Source: Streptomyces dioscori | GTDB taxonomy: Bacteria > Actinomycetota > Actinomycetes > Streptomycetales > Streptomycetaceae | Reading direction: 5' to 3' | NCBI RefSeq assembly: GCF_003024195.1 | Contig: NZ_KZ679043.1 | Location: forward strand, 186,001-250,000 | DNA length: 64,000 bases | In this document: positions 10,916 through 18,890 of the stretch, in pieces | How positions within the stretch are numbered: the stretch's first letter is position 1 | How the letters are laid out: every line of letters starts with the position of its first letter | Notes under the pieces: model-generated | Databases searched by the model: none | What the model saw: the letters and a program-made list of their open reading frames with translations, nothing else | Told to the model about the DNA's origin: nothing | Program-made: the position numbers and the translations under genes

Positions 10916-13576
10916 TCAGGGTCTGTTGCTGCGGGCGGTCGTGTGCCGGGTCGGCCGTGCGCCCGCCGGGTCCTCGGGCCAGGGATGCTTCGGATACCGC
11001 CCGCGCAACTCCGCCCGTACGCTCCGGTAGCCGTCCTTCCAGAAGGACGCGAGGTCCGAGGTGACGGCGGCCGGGCGCCCCGCGGGCGACAGAAGATGCA
11101 CCTGTACGGGCACTCCCGCGACCGTCGGCGACTCCTGTGCCCCGAACATCTCCTGCAGCTTCACCGCGAGCACCGGGCGCTCGGGATCCGCGTAGTCGAT
11201 CCGGATCCTGGACCCGCTCGGCACCTCGAACCGTTCCGGCGCCAGCTCGTCGAACCGGGCCGCCGCCCCGGACGCCCACGGCAGCAGGCGGCCCAGTGCC
11301 TGCCCGGCCTGGATGCGCTCCAGATCGGCCCTCCGCCGTGCCCGGCCCAGCTCCGGTTCCAGCCACTCGTCCACGCGCGCGTGGAGCGCGTCGTCCGACA
11401 CGTCGGGCCAGGGGGTGCCGACCTGCCGGTACAGGAATCCGAGCCGCTGCCGCAGCACCCCGGCGTCCCGGGACCACCGCAACAGCCCGAACCCCTCGGC
11501 CGCCAGCCCTTCGAGCAACGCCTCCCGTACGAGTGCGGGATCGGGGGCGCGCAACGGCCGTACCGCCAGCTCCACGGCTCCCAGCCGCCGGACCCGGCGC
11601 GCGACGACGTCCCCGCCGTCCCAGCGGACCTCGTCGCCCTCCGCGTACAGGGCTCCGGCCGCCTCGCGTGCGACCTCCTCGTCGACCACGGCCCCGAGCC
11701 GCACGCGCGCGTGCCCCGCGCCCACCGGCCGGTCGGCGACCGCAACGGCGATCCAGGAGGCATCCCGCAGCCCACTGCCCTCCCCGACCTCGGCACGGGT
11801 ACCGGACACCATGAGAAAGGACCCCCCTTGCCGCCGAGCAAGCCGCTCAGGAAAAGCAAGCGCAGCAACGAGCCCGGCAGCATGGTCGTCGCCGATGCCC
11901 CTCGCCCCAGCGCCGGGCGCCCCGAAAGGGGCGCGGGGAACGGCGCGCTCAGCCACGACGGACCCGCACCCGTCGACAGACGCGTCCCCGCCAGGGGCGC
12001 GAGGAACGGCGCGACCGGCCACGGCGGACCCGCGGCCGTCGACGGACCCTCCCGCCGCGACGGGCGCAGCCCGGGACGGGACCGCGGCCCGCAGCCGCCG
12101 AACCTCCGCCCGCCACTGCCCGGCATACGCGTCACCCCCACGACGCGCGGCCCGCAACGCGGCGGCGAGGTCGTCCCCGTACGACCGCGGCGGCTCCTCG
12201 CTGAGCAGCGCGACCACCTCGGCCGCCCGCTCCGCACCGACGGCGTCCGCCGCGTCCAGCAGCGCCCGCCCCAGCCGCGGATGCACCCCGAGCCGCGACA
12301 TCCGTACACCGCGATCCGTCGGACGCCCGTCCGACCCCACCGCGCCGACGGCCGCCAGGACGCTCCGCGCGGCCGCCATGGCGCCCGCCGGCGGCGGGTC
12401 CAGGAGAGACAGCCCCGAGGCGTCGGGATCGCCCCAGCAGGCCGCCTGGAGGGAGAACGCCGTCAGGTCGGCCACCTTGATCTCCGGCGAGGGGAAACGC
12501 GGCAGACGCCCGTCCTCCGCCTCCGTCCAGCACCGGTACACCGTCCCCGGAGCCTCACGCCCCGCCCGCCCGGCCCGCTGCCTCCCGGCGGCCTGCGAGG
12601 CCCGTACGGTCGTCAGCGCGCTCAGGCCGCGCGCGTGGTCCACCCTCGGCTCGCGCGCCAGCCCGGAGTCCACGACCACGCGCACCCCCGGAACGGTCAG
12701 CGACGACTCGGCCACCGACGTGGCGAGGACGACCCGGCGCCGCGTACCGCCGGACAGCACCGCGTCCTGCACGGCCATCGGCGCCCGCCCGTGCACCTGC
12801 AGCACCTCGACATCGCCGAGTCCGCCGAGCTGCCCGGCGACCCGCGCGATCTCCCCGACCCCGGGGAGGAAGCACAGGACGTCCCCGTCGCGCTCGGAGA
12901 GTGCCCGGCGCACCACCGACGCCACATGGGTCAGCAACACAGGATCCACCCGCATCCCATGGGGTGGCCGCACAGGGCGTACGGACGGCGCCCACACCAC
13001 CTCTACCGGATGGGAGACGCCCGCCGCCTCGACCACGGGCACATCGCCCAGCAGCCGGGCCCAGCCCTCGGCGTCGGTCGTCGCCGAAGCGGCCACCAGC
13101 CGCAGCTCGGGGCGGAGCGCGGCCCGGACGTCCAGCAGGAACGCCCCCGCCGTGTCCGCGTCCAGATGGCGTTCGTGGCACTCGTCGAGCACGACCACGT
13201 CGACGCCCGCCAGCTCCGGGTCCCGCTGCAGCCGTTGCAGCAGCACCCCGGTCGTGACGACCTCCACGCGCGCGCGTGGCCCGACCACCCGCTCCCCGCG
13301 GACGGTGAATCCGACGCTCTCCCCGACCTTCTCGCCGAGCAGCCACGCCATCCGACGCGCGGCGGCCCGTGCCGCGATCCGCCGCGGCTCGGCCACCACG
13401 ACCCGCCGCGCCGGCTCGTCGCCGACGAGCCCGGCGAGCACCAGCGGCACGAGGGTCGTCTTGCCCGTGCCGGGCGGCGCGACGAGCACCGCCGCGCCCC
13501 GGTCCTCAAGGGCGTCCCTCAGACCGGGCAGCGCGCCGCGTACGGGCAGCGAGTCCAGGGCGTCATGACGGATCAC
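10916..13576 (-). CDS. hrpB: ATP-dependent helicase HrpB
   Basis: An 886-residue DExH-box helicase of the HrpB family. Motif I is APPGTGKTT (about residue 35), motif II is DECHER, motif III is SATTDAE, and motif VI is QRAGRAGRE. The HA2 and HrpB C-terminal domains follow (for example HPRLGRALLDAADAVG and a terminal segment ending YPKHPWPEDPAGARP). It should be an ATP-driven RNA or DNA unwinding enzyme; the bacterial role is poorly defined. The start is a GTG at 13576 without a clear ribosome-binding site. Between the ratchet-like domain and the segment beginning DDHAAGLVAALAFPERLARR there is an insert built of two 22-residue repeats encoded by copies of the dispersed chromosomal repeat. The insert is in frame, so the protein is probably still made. 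Confidence 0.93.
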   Translation of the reverse strand: MIRHDALDSLPVRGALPGLRDALEDRGAAVLVAPPGTGKTTLVPLVLAGLVGDEPARRVVVAEPRRIAARAAARRMAWLLGEKVGESVGFTVRGERVVGPRARVEVVTTGVLLQRLQRDPELAGVDVVVLDECHERHLDADTAGAFLLDVRAALRPELRLVAASATTDAEGWARLLGDVPVVEAAGVSHPVEVVWAPSVRPVRPPHGMRVDPVLLTHVASVVRRALSERDGDVLCFLPGVGEIARVAGQLGGLGDVEVLQVHGRAPMAVQDAVLSGGTRRRVVLATSVAESSLTVPGVRVVVDSGLAREPRVDHARGLSALTTVRASQAAGRQRAGRAGREAPGTVYRCWTEAEDGRLPRFPSPEIKVADLTAFSLQAACWGDPDASGLSLLDPPPAGAMAAARSVLAAVGAVGSDGRPTDRGVRMSRLGVHPRLGRALLDAADAVGAERAAEVVALLSEEPPRSYGDDLAAALRAARRGGDAYAGQWRAEVRRLRAAVPSRAAPVAAGGSVDGRGSAVAGRAVPRAPGGDASVDGCGSVVAERAVPRAPFGAPGAGARGIGDDHAAGLVAALAFPERLARRQGGSFLMVSGTRAEVGEGSGLRDASWIAVAVADRPVGAGHARVRLGAVVDEEVAREAAGALYAEGDEVRWDGGDVVARRVRRLGAVELAVRPLRAPDPALVREALLEGLAAEGFGLLRWSRDAGVLRQRLGFLYRQVGTPWPDVSDDALHARVDEWLEPELGRARRRADLERIQAGQALGRLLPWASGAAARFDELAPERFEVPSGSRIRIDYADPERPVLAVKLQEMFGAQESPTVAGVPVQVHLLSPAGRPAAVTSDLASFWKDGYRSVRAELRGRYPKHPWPEDPAGARPTRHTTARSNRP
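11927..12058. repeat. In-frame 66-bp tandem duplication carrying dispersed repeat inside hrpB
   Basis: Two units with a 66-bp period begin at 11927 and 11993. Each starts with the dispersed repeat (AGGGGCGCGGGGAAC, and AGGGGCGCGAGGAAC with one change) and continues with GGCGCG, CCACG and a conserved GTCGAC. Sixty-six is a multiple of three, so hrpB gains 44 residues containing RAVPRAP twice. Elsewhere this repeat is intergenic. Confidence 0.85.
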
Positions 13577-13613
13577 ACGATCACATGCTCGGTACGGGTC
13601 ACCCGCTCAGTCT

Positions 13614-13634
13614 CCCCCGGCCTCCGGCCGGGGG
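13614..13634 (-). terminator. Hairpin terminator of the methyltransferase gene
   Basis: A 9-bp GC stem (CCCCCGGCC with GGCCGGGGG) around a 3-nt loop lies just beyond the stop codon of the methyltransferase on the minus strand, between it and hrpB. Confidence 0.65.
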
Positions 13635-13642
13635 TGTCCCGT

Positions 13643-14458
13643 CTAGCTTCGCTCGCACACGAAGATCGCCGTGCCCGGGATCAGATTTCCCCGGAGGGGC
13701 GACCAGCCGCCCCACTCCTGGGTGTTCCAGGCGGGCCACTCGGGCTCGACCAGGTCGACCAGCCGGAAACCGCCCGCCACGACGTCCCGGACGCGGTCGC
13801 CGACCGTCCTGTGGTGCTCGACGTACACCGCGTTCCCGTCGTCGTCCTGTTCGACGTACGGCGTGCGGTCGAAGTACGAGGAGGCCACGCTCAGCCCCTC
13901 GGGTCCCGGCTCGTCGGGGAAGGCCCAGCGGACCGGATGCGTGACGGAGAAGACGAACCGGCCGCCCGGCCGCAGCACCCGGCGCACCTCCCGCAGGACC
14001 GTCACGGGCTCGGCGACGAAGGGCAGCGCCCCGTACGCGGAGCACGCGAGGTCGAAGGAGCCGTCCGCGAAGGGCAGCGCCGTGGCGTCCGCCTCCACGA
14101 GCCGGACGGTGTCGGCGCCGATCCGCAGCGCGTGCTGGAGCTGCCGGTGCGAGAGGTCCAGGGCGACCGGACGGGCCCCCTGGGCGGCCAGCCAGCGCGA
14201 GCACTGCGCGGCCCCCGCGCCGATCTCCAGGACGTCCTTGTCCTTCAGGTCCTCCATCGGACCCAGCAGCTCGGCCTCGATCTCGTCGAGACCCTCGGGG
14301 CACCACACGAAACGGTCGTCGCCGAGGAACGTGCCGTGCTCGACCTGGTAGTCGTCCGCGTTCCGGTCCCACCAGCCGCGATTGGCACGGGAGCTCTCGG
14401 AGCCCCCCGCCGCGCGTCGGGTCGCCTCGGGCTCGGACGGTTCGGGCTCTTGGATGAT
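13643..14458 (-). CDS. Class I SAM-dependent methyltransferase, apparent ATC start
   Basis: A Rossmann-fold methyltransferase of the ubiE/Methyltransf_11 type: motif I is LEIGAGAAQCSRWLA, then VALDLSHRQL, ADATALPFADGSFD and VLREVRRVLRPGGRF. The substrate is unknown. From the first GTG (14308) only 221 residues would be made, but the frame is open upstream for another 50 codons encoding a family-like N-terminus (RANRGWWDRNADDYQ, then GTFLGDDRFVW). In that extension there is no ATG, GTG or TTG. The best start is the ATC at 14458 (a second ATC follows at 14455), preceded by the Shine-Dalgarno-like GAGGGAG. I annotate 271 residues from that ATC and mark the start as unusual. A point change or a sequencing error at an original ATG would give the same picture. 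Confidence 0.75.
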   Translation of the reverse strand: MIQEPEPSEPEATRRAAGGSESSRANRGWWDRNADDYQVEHGTFLGDDRFVWCPEGLDEIEAELLGPMEDLKDKDVLEIGAGAAQCSRWLAAQGARPVALDLSHRQLQHALRIGADTVRLVEADATALPFADGSFDLACSAYGALPFVAEPVTVLREVRRVLRPGGRFVFSVTHPVRWAFPDEPGPEGLSVASSYFDRTPYVEQDDDGNAVYVEHHRTVGDRVRDVVAGGFRLVDLVEPEWPAWNTQEWGGWSPLRGNLIPGTAIFVCERS

Positions 14459-14632
14459 CGGCTCCCTCGTATTAATGTGCGGTCACTTCCGTGCGGTCCG
14501 TCAGGGCGGCGGTCACGAAAGTGGCACCACGGAATCCGCGTGACCCCGTGGCGTTGCCTGATGTACGGCTGCCGCCGCGTGGGTCCTGTGCCGGGTATGC
14601 GGCGATCCGCCCCGGGTGTGCGCCTTCGCGCA

Positions 14633-14661
14633 TTGACCCTGTCCGGCTGCCCCCGTATGCT
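14633..14661 (+). promoter_or_regulatory. rpsA promoter, housekeeping sigma factor type
   Basis: TTGACC at 14633-14638 and TATGCT at 14656-14661 are separated by exactly 17 bp, the clearest HrdB-type promoter in the window. Transcription should start near 14668. That leaves a 5' leader of about 210 nt before the rpsA start codon, long enough for autoregulatory structure. I see no riboswitch or known leader motif in it. Confidence 0.75.
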
Positions 14662-14879
14662 ACAAGTTGCGCTGCGGGCCTGCGCTCCTCAGACGTAGCA
14701 GGCTGCGCTCGCATCTGTCGTATGTCCCCTCGGTTTTCGAGGCGCCACCGGCGAGTGTTCTCATCGAACACGGCCCGGATTCGGCGCTTCCTTGGCTGTC
14801 CGGCCTTCTTCAGAGCGAAACGGGCTCCCGGCGTAAGCAGTACCTACGACTCACTGTCCGTACCGGAGCCCTTTCCCAC

Positions 14880-16397
14880 ATGACGAGCAGCACCGAGACC
14901 ACCTCTACCACGCCGCAGGTAGCGGTCAACGACATCGGCAACGAGGAAGCCTTCCTCGCCGCGATCGACGAGACGATCAAGTACTTCAACGACGGCGACA
15001 TCGTCGATGGCGTCATCGTGAAGGTCGACCGGGACGAGGTCCTGCTCGACATCGGTTACAAGACCGAAGGTGTCATCCCGAGCCGCGAGCTCTCGATCAA
15101 GCACGACGTCGACCCGAACGAGGTCGTCAAGGTCGGCGACGAGATCGAAGCCCTTGTTCTCCAGAAGGAGGACAAGGAAGGCCGCCTGATCCTCTCGAAG
15201 AAGCGCGCCCAGTACGAGCGCGCCTGGGGCACCATCGAGAAGATCAAGGAAGAGGACGGCATCGTCACCGGCACCGTCATCGAGGTCGTCAAGGGTGGAC
15301 TCATCCTTGACATCGGCCTCCGTGGCTTCCTGCCGGCATCTCTCGTCGAGATGCGCCGTGTCCGTGACCTCCAGCCCTACGTGGGCAAGGAGCTCGAAGC
15401 CAAGATCATCGAGCTGGACAAGAACCGCAACAACGTGGTCCTGTCCCGCCGTGCCTGGCTGGAGCAGACCCAGTCCGAGGTCCGCCAGACGTTCCTCACC
15501 ACCCTCCAGAAGGGTCAGGTCCGTTCCGGCGTCGTCTCCTCGATCGTCAACTTCGGTGCCTTCGTGGACCTGGGTGGCGTCGACGGCCTGGTGCACGTCT
15601 CGGAGCTCTCCTGGAAGCACATCGACCACCCCTCCGAGGTTGTCGAGGTCGGCCAGGAAGTCACCGTCGAGGTCCTCGACGTGGACATGGACCGCGAGCG
15701 TGTCTCCCTGTCGCTGAAGGCGACGCAGGAAGACCCGTGGCAGCAGTTCGCCCGCACCCACCAGATCGGCCAGGTCGTGCCCGGAAAGGTCACGAAGCTG
15801 GTTCCGTTCGGTGCGTTCGTCCGCGTGGACGAGGGCATCGAGGGTCTGGTGCACATCTCCGAGCTGGCCGAGCGCCACGTGGAGATCCCGGAGCAGGTCG
15901 TCCAGGTCAACGACGAGATCTTCGTCAAGGTCATCGACATCGACCTTGAGCGCCGTCGCATCAGCCTCTCGCTGAAGCAGGCCAACGAGTCCTTCGGCGC
16001 CGACCCGGCCTCGGTCGAGTTCGACCCGACGCTGTACGGCATGGCCGCGTCGTACGACGACCAGGGCAACTACATCTACCCCGAGGGCTTCGACCCCGAG
16101 ACCAACGACTGGCTCGAAGGTTACGAGTCCCAGCGTGAGGTGTGGGAGAACCAGTACGCCGAGGCGCAGACGCGCTTCGAGCAGCACCAGGCTCAGGTCA
16201 TCAAGTCCCGCGAGGCGGACGCCCAGGCCGAGGCCGAGGGTGTCGCCACCCCCGGTGCGGCTCCGGCCGCCTCCGGCGGCAGCGGTGGCGGCGGTGGCGG
16301 TTCGTACTCCTCGGAGTCGGACGACAACTCCGGCGCCCTGGCGTCGGACGAGGCCCTGGCGGCTCTGCGCGAGAAGCTCGCCGGCGGCCAGAGCTGA
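14880..16397 (+). CDS. rpsA: 30S ribosomal protein S1
   Basis: A 505-residue S1 protein with four S1 (OB-fold) domains beginning near residues 39, 124, 208 and 295; domain signatures include DGVIVKVDRDEVLLDIGYKT, SGVVSSIVNFGAFVDLGG and PGKVTKLVPFGAFVRVDEG. Enterobacterial S1 has six domains, and four is normal for Actinobacteria. The C-terminal 130 residues are acidic, followed by a Gly/Ser run and a terminal helix (DEALAALREKLAGG). S1 binds mRNA on the 30S subunit and supports initiation on structured leaders. The ATG at 14880 starts the conserved MTSSTE leader and lacks a strong ribosome-binding site, although a CGGAG stands about 11 nt upstream. Confidence 0.97.
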   Translation: MTSSTETTSTTPQVAVNDIGNEEAFLAAIDETIKYFNDGDIVDGVIVKVDRDEVLLDIGYKTEGVIPSRELSIKHDVDPNEVVKVGDEIEALVLQKEDKEGRLILSKKRAQYERAWGTIEKIKEEDGIVTGTVIEVVKGGLILDIGLRGFLPASLVEMRRVRDLQPYVGKELEAKIIELDKNRNNVVLSRRAWLEQTQSEVRQTFLTTLQKGQVRSGVVSSIVNFGAFVDLGGVDGLVHVSELSWKHIDHPSEVVEVGQEVTVEVLDVDMDRERVSLSLKATQEDPWQQFARTHQIGQVVPGKVTKLVPFGAFVRVDEGIEGLVHISELAERHVEIPEQVVQVNDEIFVKVIDIDLERRRISLSLKQANESFGADPASVEFDPTLYGMAASYDDQGNYIYPEGFDPETNDWLEGYESQREVWENQYAEAQTRFEQHQAQVIKSREADAQAEAEGVATPGAAPAASGGSGGGGGGSYSSESDDNSGALASDEALAALREKLAGGQS

Positions 16398-16428
16398 AAG
16401 CTCACCGCCAGCGGTAGCTAGCTGGTAT

Positions 16429-16465
16429 CCGCGGGCCCGCACCCTCCTTGGGTGCGGGCCCGCGG
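16429..16465 (+). terminator. rpsA terminator
   Basis: A perfect 16-bp stem (CCGCGGGCCCGCACCC at 16429-16444, complement at 16450-16465) with a 5-nt loop follows rpsA by about 30 bp. Its right arm is the start of a 23-bp unit repeated in tandem, so a second right arm can compete for the same left arm. Confidence 0.85.
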
Positions 16466-16538
16466 TGCGTCCGGGTGCGGGCCCGCGGTGCGTCGGCACC
16501 GGCAGCCGGTGCCGACGCCCTCATGCCGTGGGCATGAG
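16450..16538. repeat. 23-bp tandem repeat plus two further hairpins after rpsA
   Basis: GGGTGCGGGCCCGCGGTGCG is the start of a 23-bp unit present at 16450-16472 and 16473-16495 with one difference. It is followed by the stem-loop GTCGGCACCGGC/GCCGGTGCCGAC (16492-16516) and by CTCATGCC-GTG-GGCATGAG (16520-16538). Together these form a compact multi-hairpin termination region before the PAC2 gene. Confidence 0.75.
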
Positions 16539-16632
16539 AAGCCGGCAAGACGCGCAGCGAAGCGGCGTGAACCGGGAATGCCCATCTCCCGGCTCGTGTT
16601 GTCGATTAGGAACACGAGGAGGAGCGGTCACA

Positions 16633-17571
16633 GTGCTTGATCCGCAGGGTTTGTACGCATGGGAGCCGAAGGGCCTGGCCGTGGTCGACGTGGCACTCGC
16701 CCAGGAGTCGGCCGGTCTTGTCATGCTCTACCACTTCGACGGATACATCGACGCGGGCGAGACCGGCGACCAGATCGTCGACCGGGTACTCGACTCGCTG
16801 CCCCACCAGGTCGTCGCGCGCTTCGACCACGACCGGCTCGTGGACTACCGCGCCCGCCGCCCGCTGCTGACGTTCAAGCGCGACCGCTGGGCCGACTACG
16901 AGGAGCCCACGCTGGACGTGCGGCTCGTCCAGGACGCCACCGGCGCGCCCTTCCTGCTGCTCTCCGGGCCCGAACCGGACGTGGAGTGGGAGCGCTTCGC
17001 CGCAGCCGTCCAGCAGATCGTGGAGCGCCTCGGCGTCCGGCTGTCCGTGAACTTCCACGGCATCCCCATGGGCGTCCCGCACACCCGCCCCGTGGGCCTC
17101 ACCCCGCACGGCAACCGCACGGACCTCGTCCCCGGCCACCGCAGTCCCTTCGACGAGGCCCAGGTGCCCGGCAGCGCCGCGTCCCTGGTCGAGTACCGCC
17201 TCATGGAGGCCGGACACGACGTCCTCGGAGTCGCCGCGCACGTGCCCCACTACATCGCCCGCTCCCCGTACCCGGACGCCGCGCTGACGGTCATGGAGTC
17301 GATCACCGCCGCGACCGGCCTGGTCCTGCCGGGCATCGCGCACGGGCTGCGTACCGAGGCGCACCGTACGCAGACGGAGATCGACCGGCAGATCCAGGAG
17401 GGCGACGAGGAACTCGTCGCCCTGGTCCAGGGACTTGAGCACCAGTACGACGCCGCCGCGGGCGCCGAGACGCGGGGCAACATGCTGGCCGAGCCGGTGG
17501 ACATTCCGTCCGCGGACGAGATCGGGATGGAGTTCGAGAAGTTCCTCGCCGAGCGCGAAGGTGATGCGTAG
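16633..17571 (+). CDS. PAC2-family protein (proteasome-assembly-chaperone fold)
   Basis: A 312-residue PAC2-family protein, named for the fold shared with eukaryotic and archaeal proteasome assembly chaperones. Recognisable segments are MLYHFDGYIDAGETGDQIVD near the N-terminus, LLLSGPEPDVEWERF, VNFHGIPMGVPHTRP and the HVPHYIARSPYPDAAL segment. In Actinobacteria these proteins usually have no proven function, although a link to the bacterial proteasome has been proposed by analogy. The GTG at 16633 follows GAGGAGGAG at 9 nt. The long acidic C-terminus (about residues 270-312) is predicted helical. Confidence 0.85.
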   Translation: MLDPQGLYAWEPKGLAVVDVALAQESAGLVMLYHFDGYIDAGETGDQIVDRVLDSLPHQVVARFDHDRLVDYRARRPLLTFKRDRWADYEEPTLDVRLVQDATGAPFLLLSGPEPDVEWERFAAAVQQIVERLGVRLSVNFHGIPMGVPHTRPVGLTPHGNRTDLVPGHRSPFDEAQVPGSAASLVEYRLMEAGHDVLGVAAHVPHYIARSPYPDAALTVMESITAATGLVLPGIAHGLRTEAHRTQTEIDRQIQEGDEELVALVQGLEHQYDAAAGAETRGNMLAEPVDIPSADEIGMEFEKFLAEREGDA

Positions 17572-17664
17572 CTCGCTCTTTGTGAGCGGCTACGTGGTGT
17601 CGCTCCGCGAGGGGCGGGGCGGGGGGTTGTTTTTGGGTGCGGGCCGGTGGGGGCTGGTCGCGCA

Positions 17665-17679
17665 GTTCCCCGCGCCCCT
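17665..17679 (+). repeat. Single copy of dispersed repeat GTTCCCCGCGCCCCT
   Basis: One forward copy, with the same GGGGGCTGGTCGCGCA flank as the polA-downstream array, lies in the 137-bp gap before coaE. It stands immediately upstream of the coaE promoter region. Confidence 0.85.
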
Positions 17680-17695
17680 GAAAGGCGCCCGGGCT

Positions 17696-17701
17696 TATGC
17701 T
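17696..17701 (+). promoter_or_regulatory. Candidate -10 box for leaderless coaE
   Basis: TATGCT ends 7 nt before the coaE ATG at 17709. An earlier in-frame ATG (17697) lies inside this box and would not be on the transcript, so the later ATG is the better start. No clear -35 is visible. Confidence 0.45.
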
Positions 17702-17708
17702 GCTGGGC

Positions 17709-18335
17709 ATGTTGAAGGTGGGGCTGACCGGTGGGATCGGGGCCGGTAAGAGTGAGGTGTCGCGGCTGCTCGTGGAGCACGGGGCCGTGCTGATCGACGC
17801 CGACAGGATCGCGCGGGAGGTCGTCGCGCCGGGAACACCCGGGCTGGCGGCCGTCGTCGACGCCTTCGGTAAGGAAGTGCTCACCGCGGACGGCACCCTC
17901 GACCGGCCGAAGCTCGGTTCCATCGTCTTCGCGGACCCGGACCGGCTCGCCGTGCTGAACTCGATCGTGCACCCCCTGGTGGGCGCCCGCTCCCGCGAGC
18001 TCGAAGAGGCCGTCTCGGCGGACTCCGTGGTCGTGCACGACGTCCCCCTGCTGACGGAGAACGGCCTCGCGAAGCTGTACGACCTTGTGATCGTGGTCGA
18101 CGCCGGTACGGAGACACAGCTCGACCGGCTCGTCCGGCTGCGCGGTATGACCGAGGAGGACGCCCGCGCGCGTATGGCGGCCCAGGCCACCCGCGAGGAG
18201 CGCCGGGAGATCGCCGACGTCGTCATCGACAACGACGTGCCCCTGGAAGACCTGCGGCGACGGGTACGGGACGTGTGGGCGGACCTGGAGCGACGGGCCC
18301 GGCCGGCCGGGGAGCAGCAGGCGTCCTCGGAATAG
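17709..18335 (+). CDS. coaE: Dephospho-CoA kinase
   Basis: A 208-residue P-loop kinase for the last step of coenzyme A synthesis, phosphorylating the ribose 3'-OH of dephospho-CoA. The P-loop is GLTGGIGAGKSEV right after the start; DADRIAREVV is the substrate-binding segment, HDVPLLTENGL and the lid region LVRLRGMTEEDARARMAAQ follow, and IDNDVPLEDL marks the C-terminal part. Length and motif order are normal. The gene follows the PAC2 gene and precedes a TPR gene, the order I know from Streptomyces. Confidence 0.95.
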   Translation: MLKVGLTGGIGAGKSEVSRLLVEHGAVLIDADRIAREVVAPGTPGLAAVVDAFGKEVLTADGTLDRPKLGSIVFADPDRLAVLNSIVHPLVGARSRELEEAVSADSVVVHDVPLLTENGLAKLYDLVIVVDAGTETQLDRLVRLRGMTEEDARARMAAQATREERREIADVVIDNDVPLEDLRRRVRDVWADLERRARPAGEQQASSE

Positions 18336-18384
18336 TGGGTGTCCGCCAGGCGTTGACTCCCCGCAGCGAGGGAAGGAATGTGCC

Positions 18385-18765
18385 GTGCCCGAGACCAGCG
18401 GATTCGCCGGACGTACTCCGGAGACGCATGTCATCGACTTCCGTGCCGCCGAGCAGCTGCTCGCCGCACGGGACCCCAGGGGCGCGGTGAAGCTGCTCGA
18501 CAACGTCATCGCCGCGTACCCGGAGAACACGGCCGCACGGCTGCTGCGCGCGCGTGCCTTCTTCGCCGCGGCGCAGCTGCGCCCCGCCGAGCTGGAGTTC
18601 ACCATCGTGCTGGAGCGCGAACCGGACAACGCGTTCGCGCACTTCGCGCTCGCCCGCACCTACGAGCGGTCCGGGCAGCCGGCGCAGGCCAAGCGCCACT
18701 TCCGGCTCGCGGCGGCGCTGGACCCGCAGCCGGAGTACCTGGCAGCGGCACGGTTCGACTCCTGA
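18385..18765 (+). CDS. Tetratricopeptide-repeat protein
   Basis: A small (126-residue) soluble protein made mostly of TPR helices. Three degenerate 34-residue repeats begin near residues 23, 57 and 91 (for example ARDPRGAVKLLDNVIAAYPE, then RTYERSGQPAQAKRHFRLAA). It probably serves as a protein-protein adaptor; no partner is indicated. The GTG at 18385 follows GAGGGAAGGA. It sits 49 bp after coaE and is likely cotranscribed with it. Confidence 0.88.
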   Translation: MPETSGFAGRTPETHVIDFRAAEQLLAARDPRGAVKLLDNVIAAYPENTAARLLRARAFFAAAQLRPAELEFTIVLEREPDNAFAHFALARTYERSGQPAQAKRHFRLAAALDPQPEYLAAARFDS

Positions 18766-18890
18766 GGCGGGGCCGCTTCCGATCGGTTCACTGCCCGTAC
18801 GCACAGGGATCACCTCTGCTCCCGGAAAAACGTACTCTTCGTAGTGCACATTTCACCTGGGGCGGGCGAGCGAGCGGACGGGGAGCGGCT

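Noticed and set aside
10943..14698. A very long open frame on the plus strand across hrpB and the methyltransferase
   Set aside because: It is the reverse of two convincing genes with family motifs, and its protein is low complexity and Arg/Pro-rich, as expected for an antisense frame in high-GC DNA.
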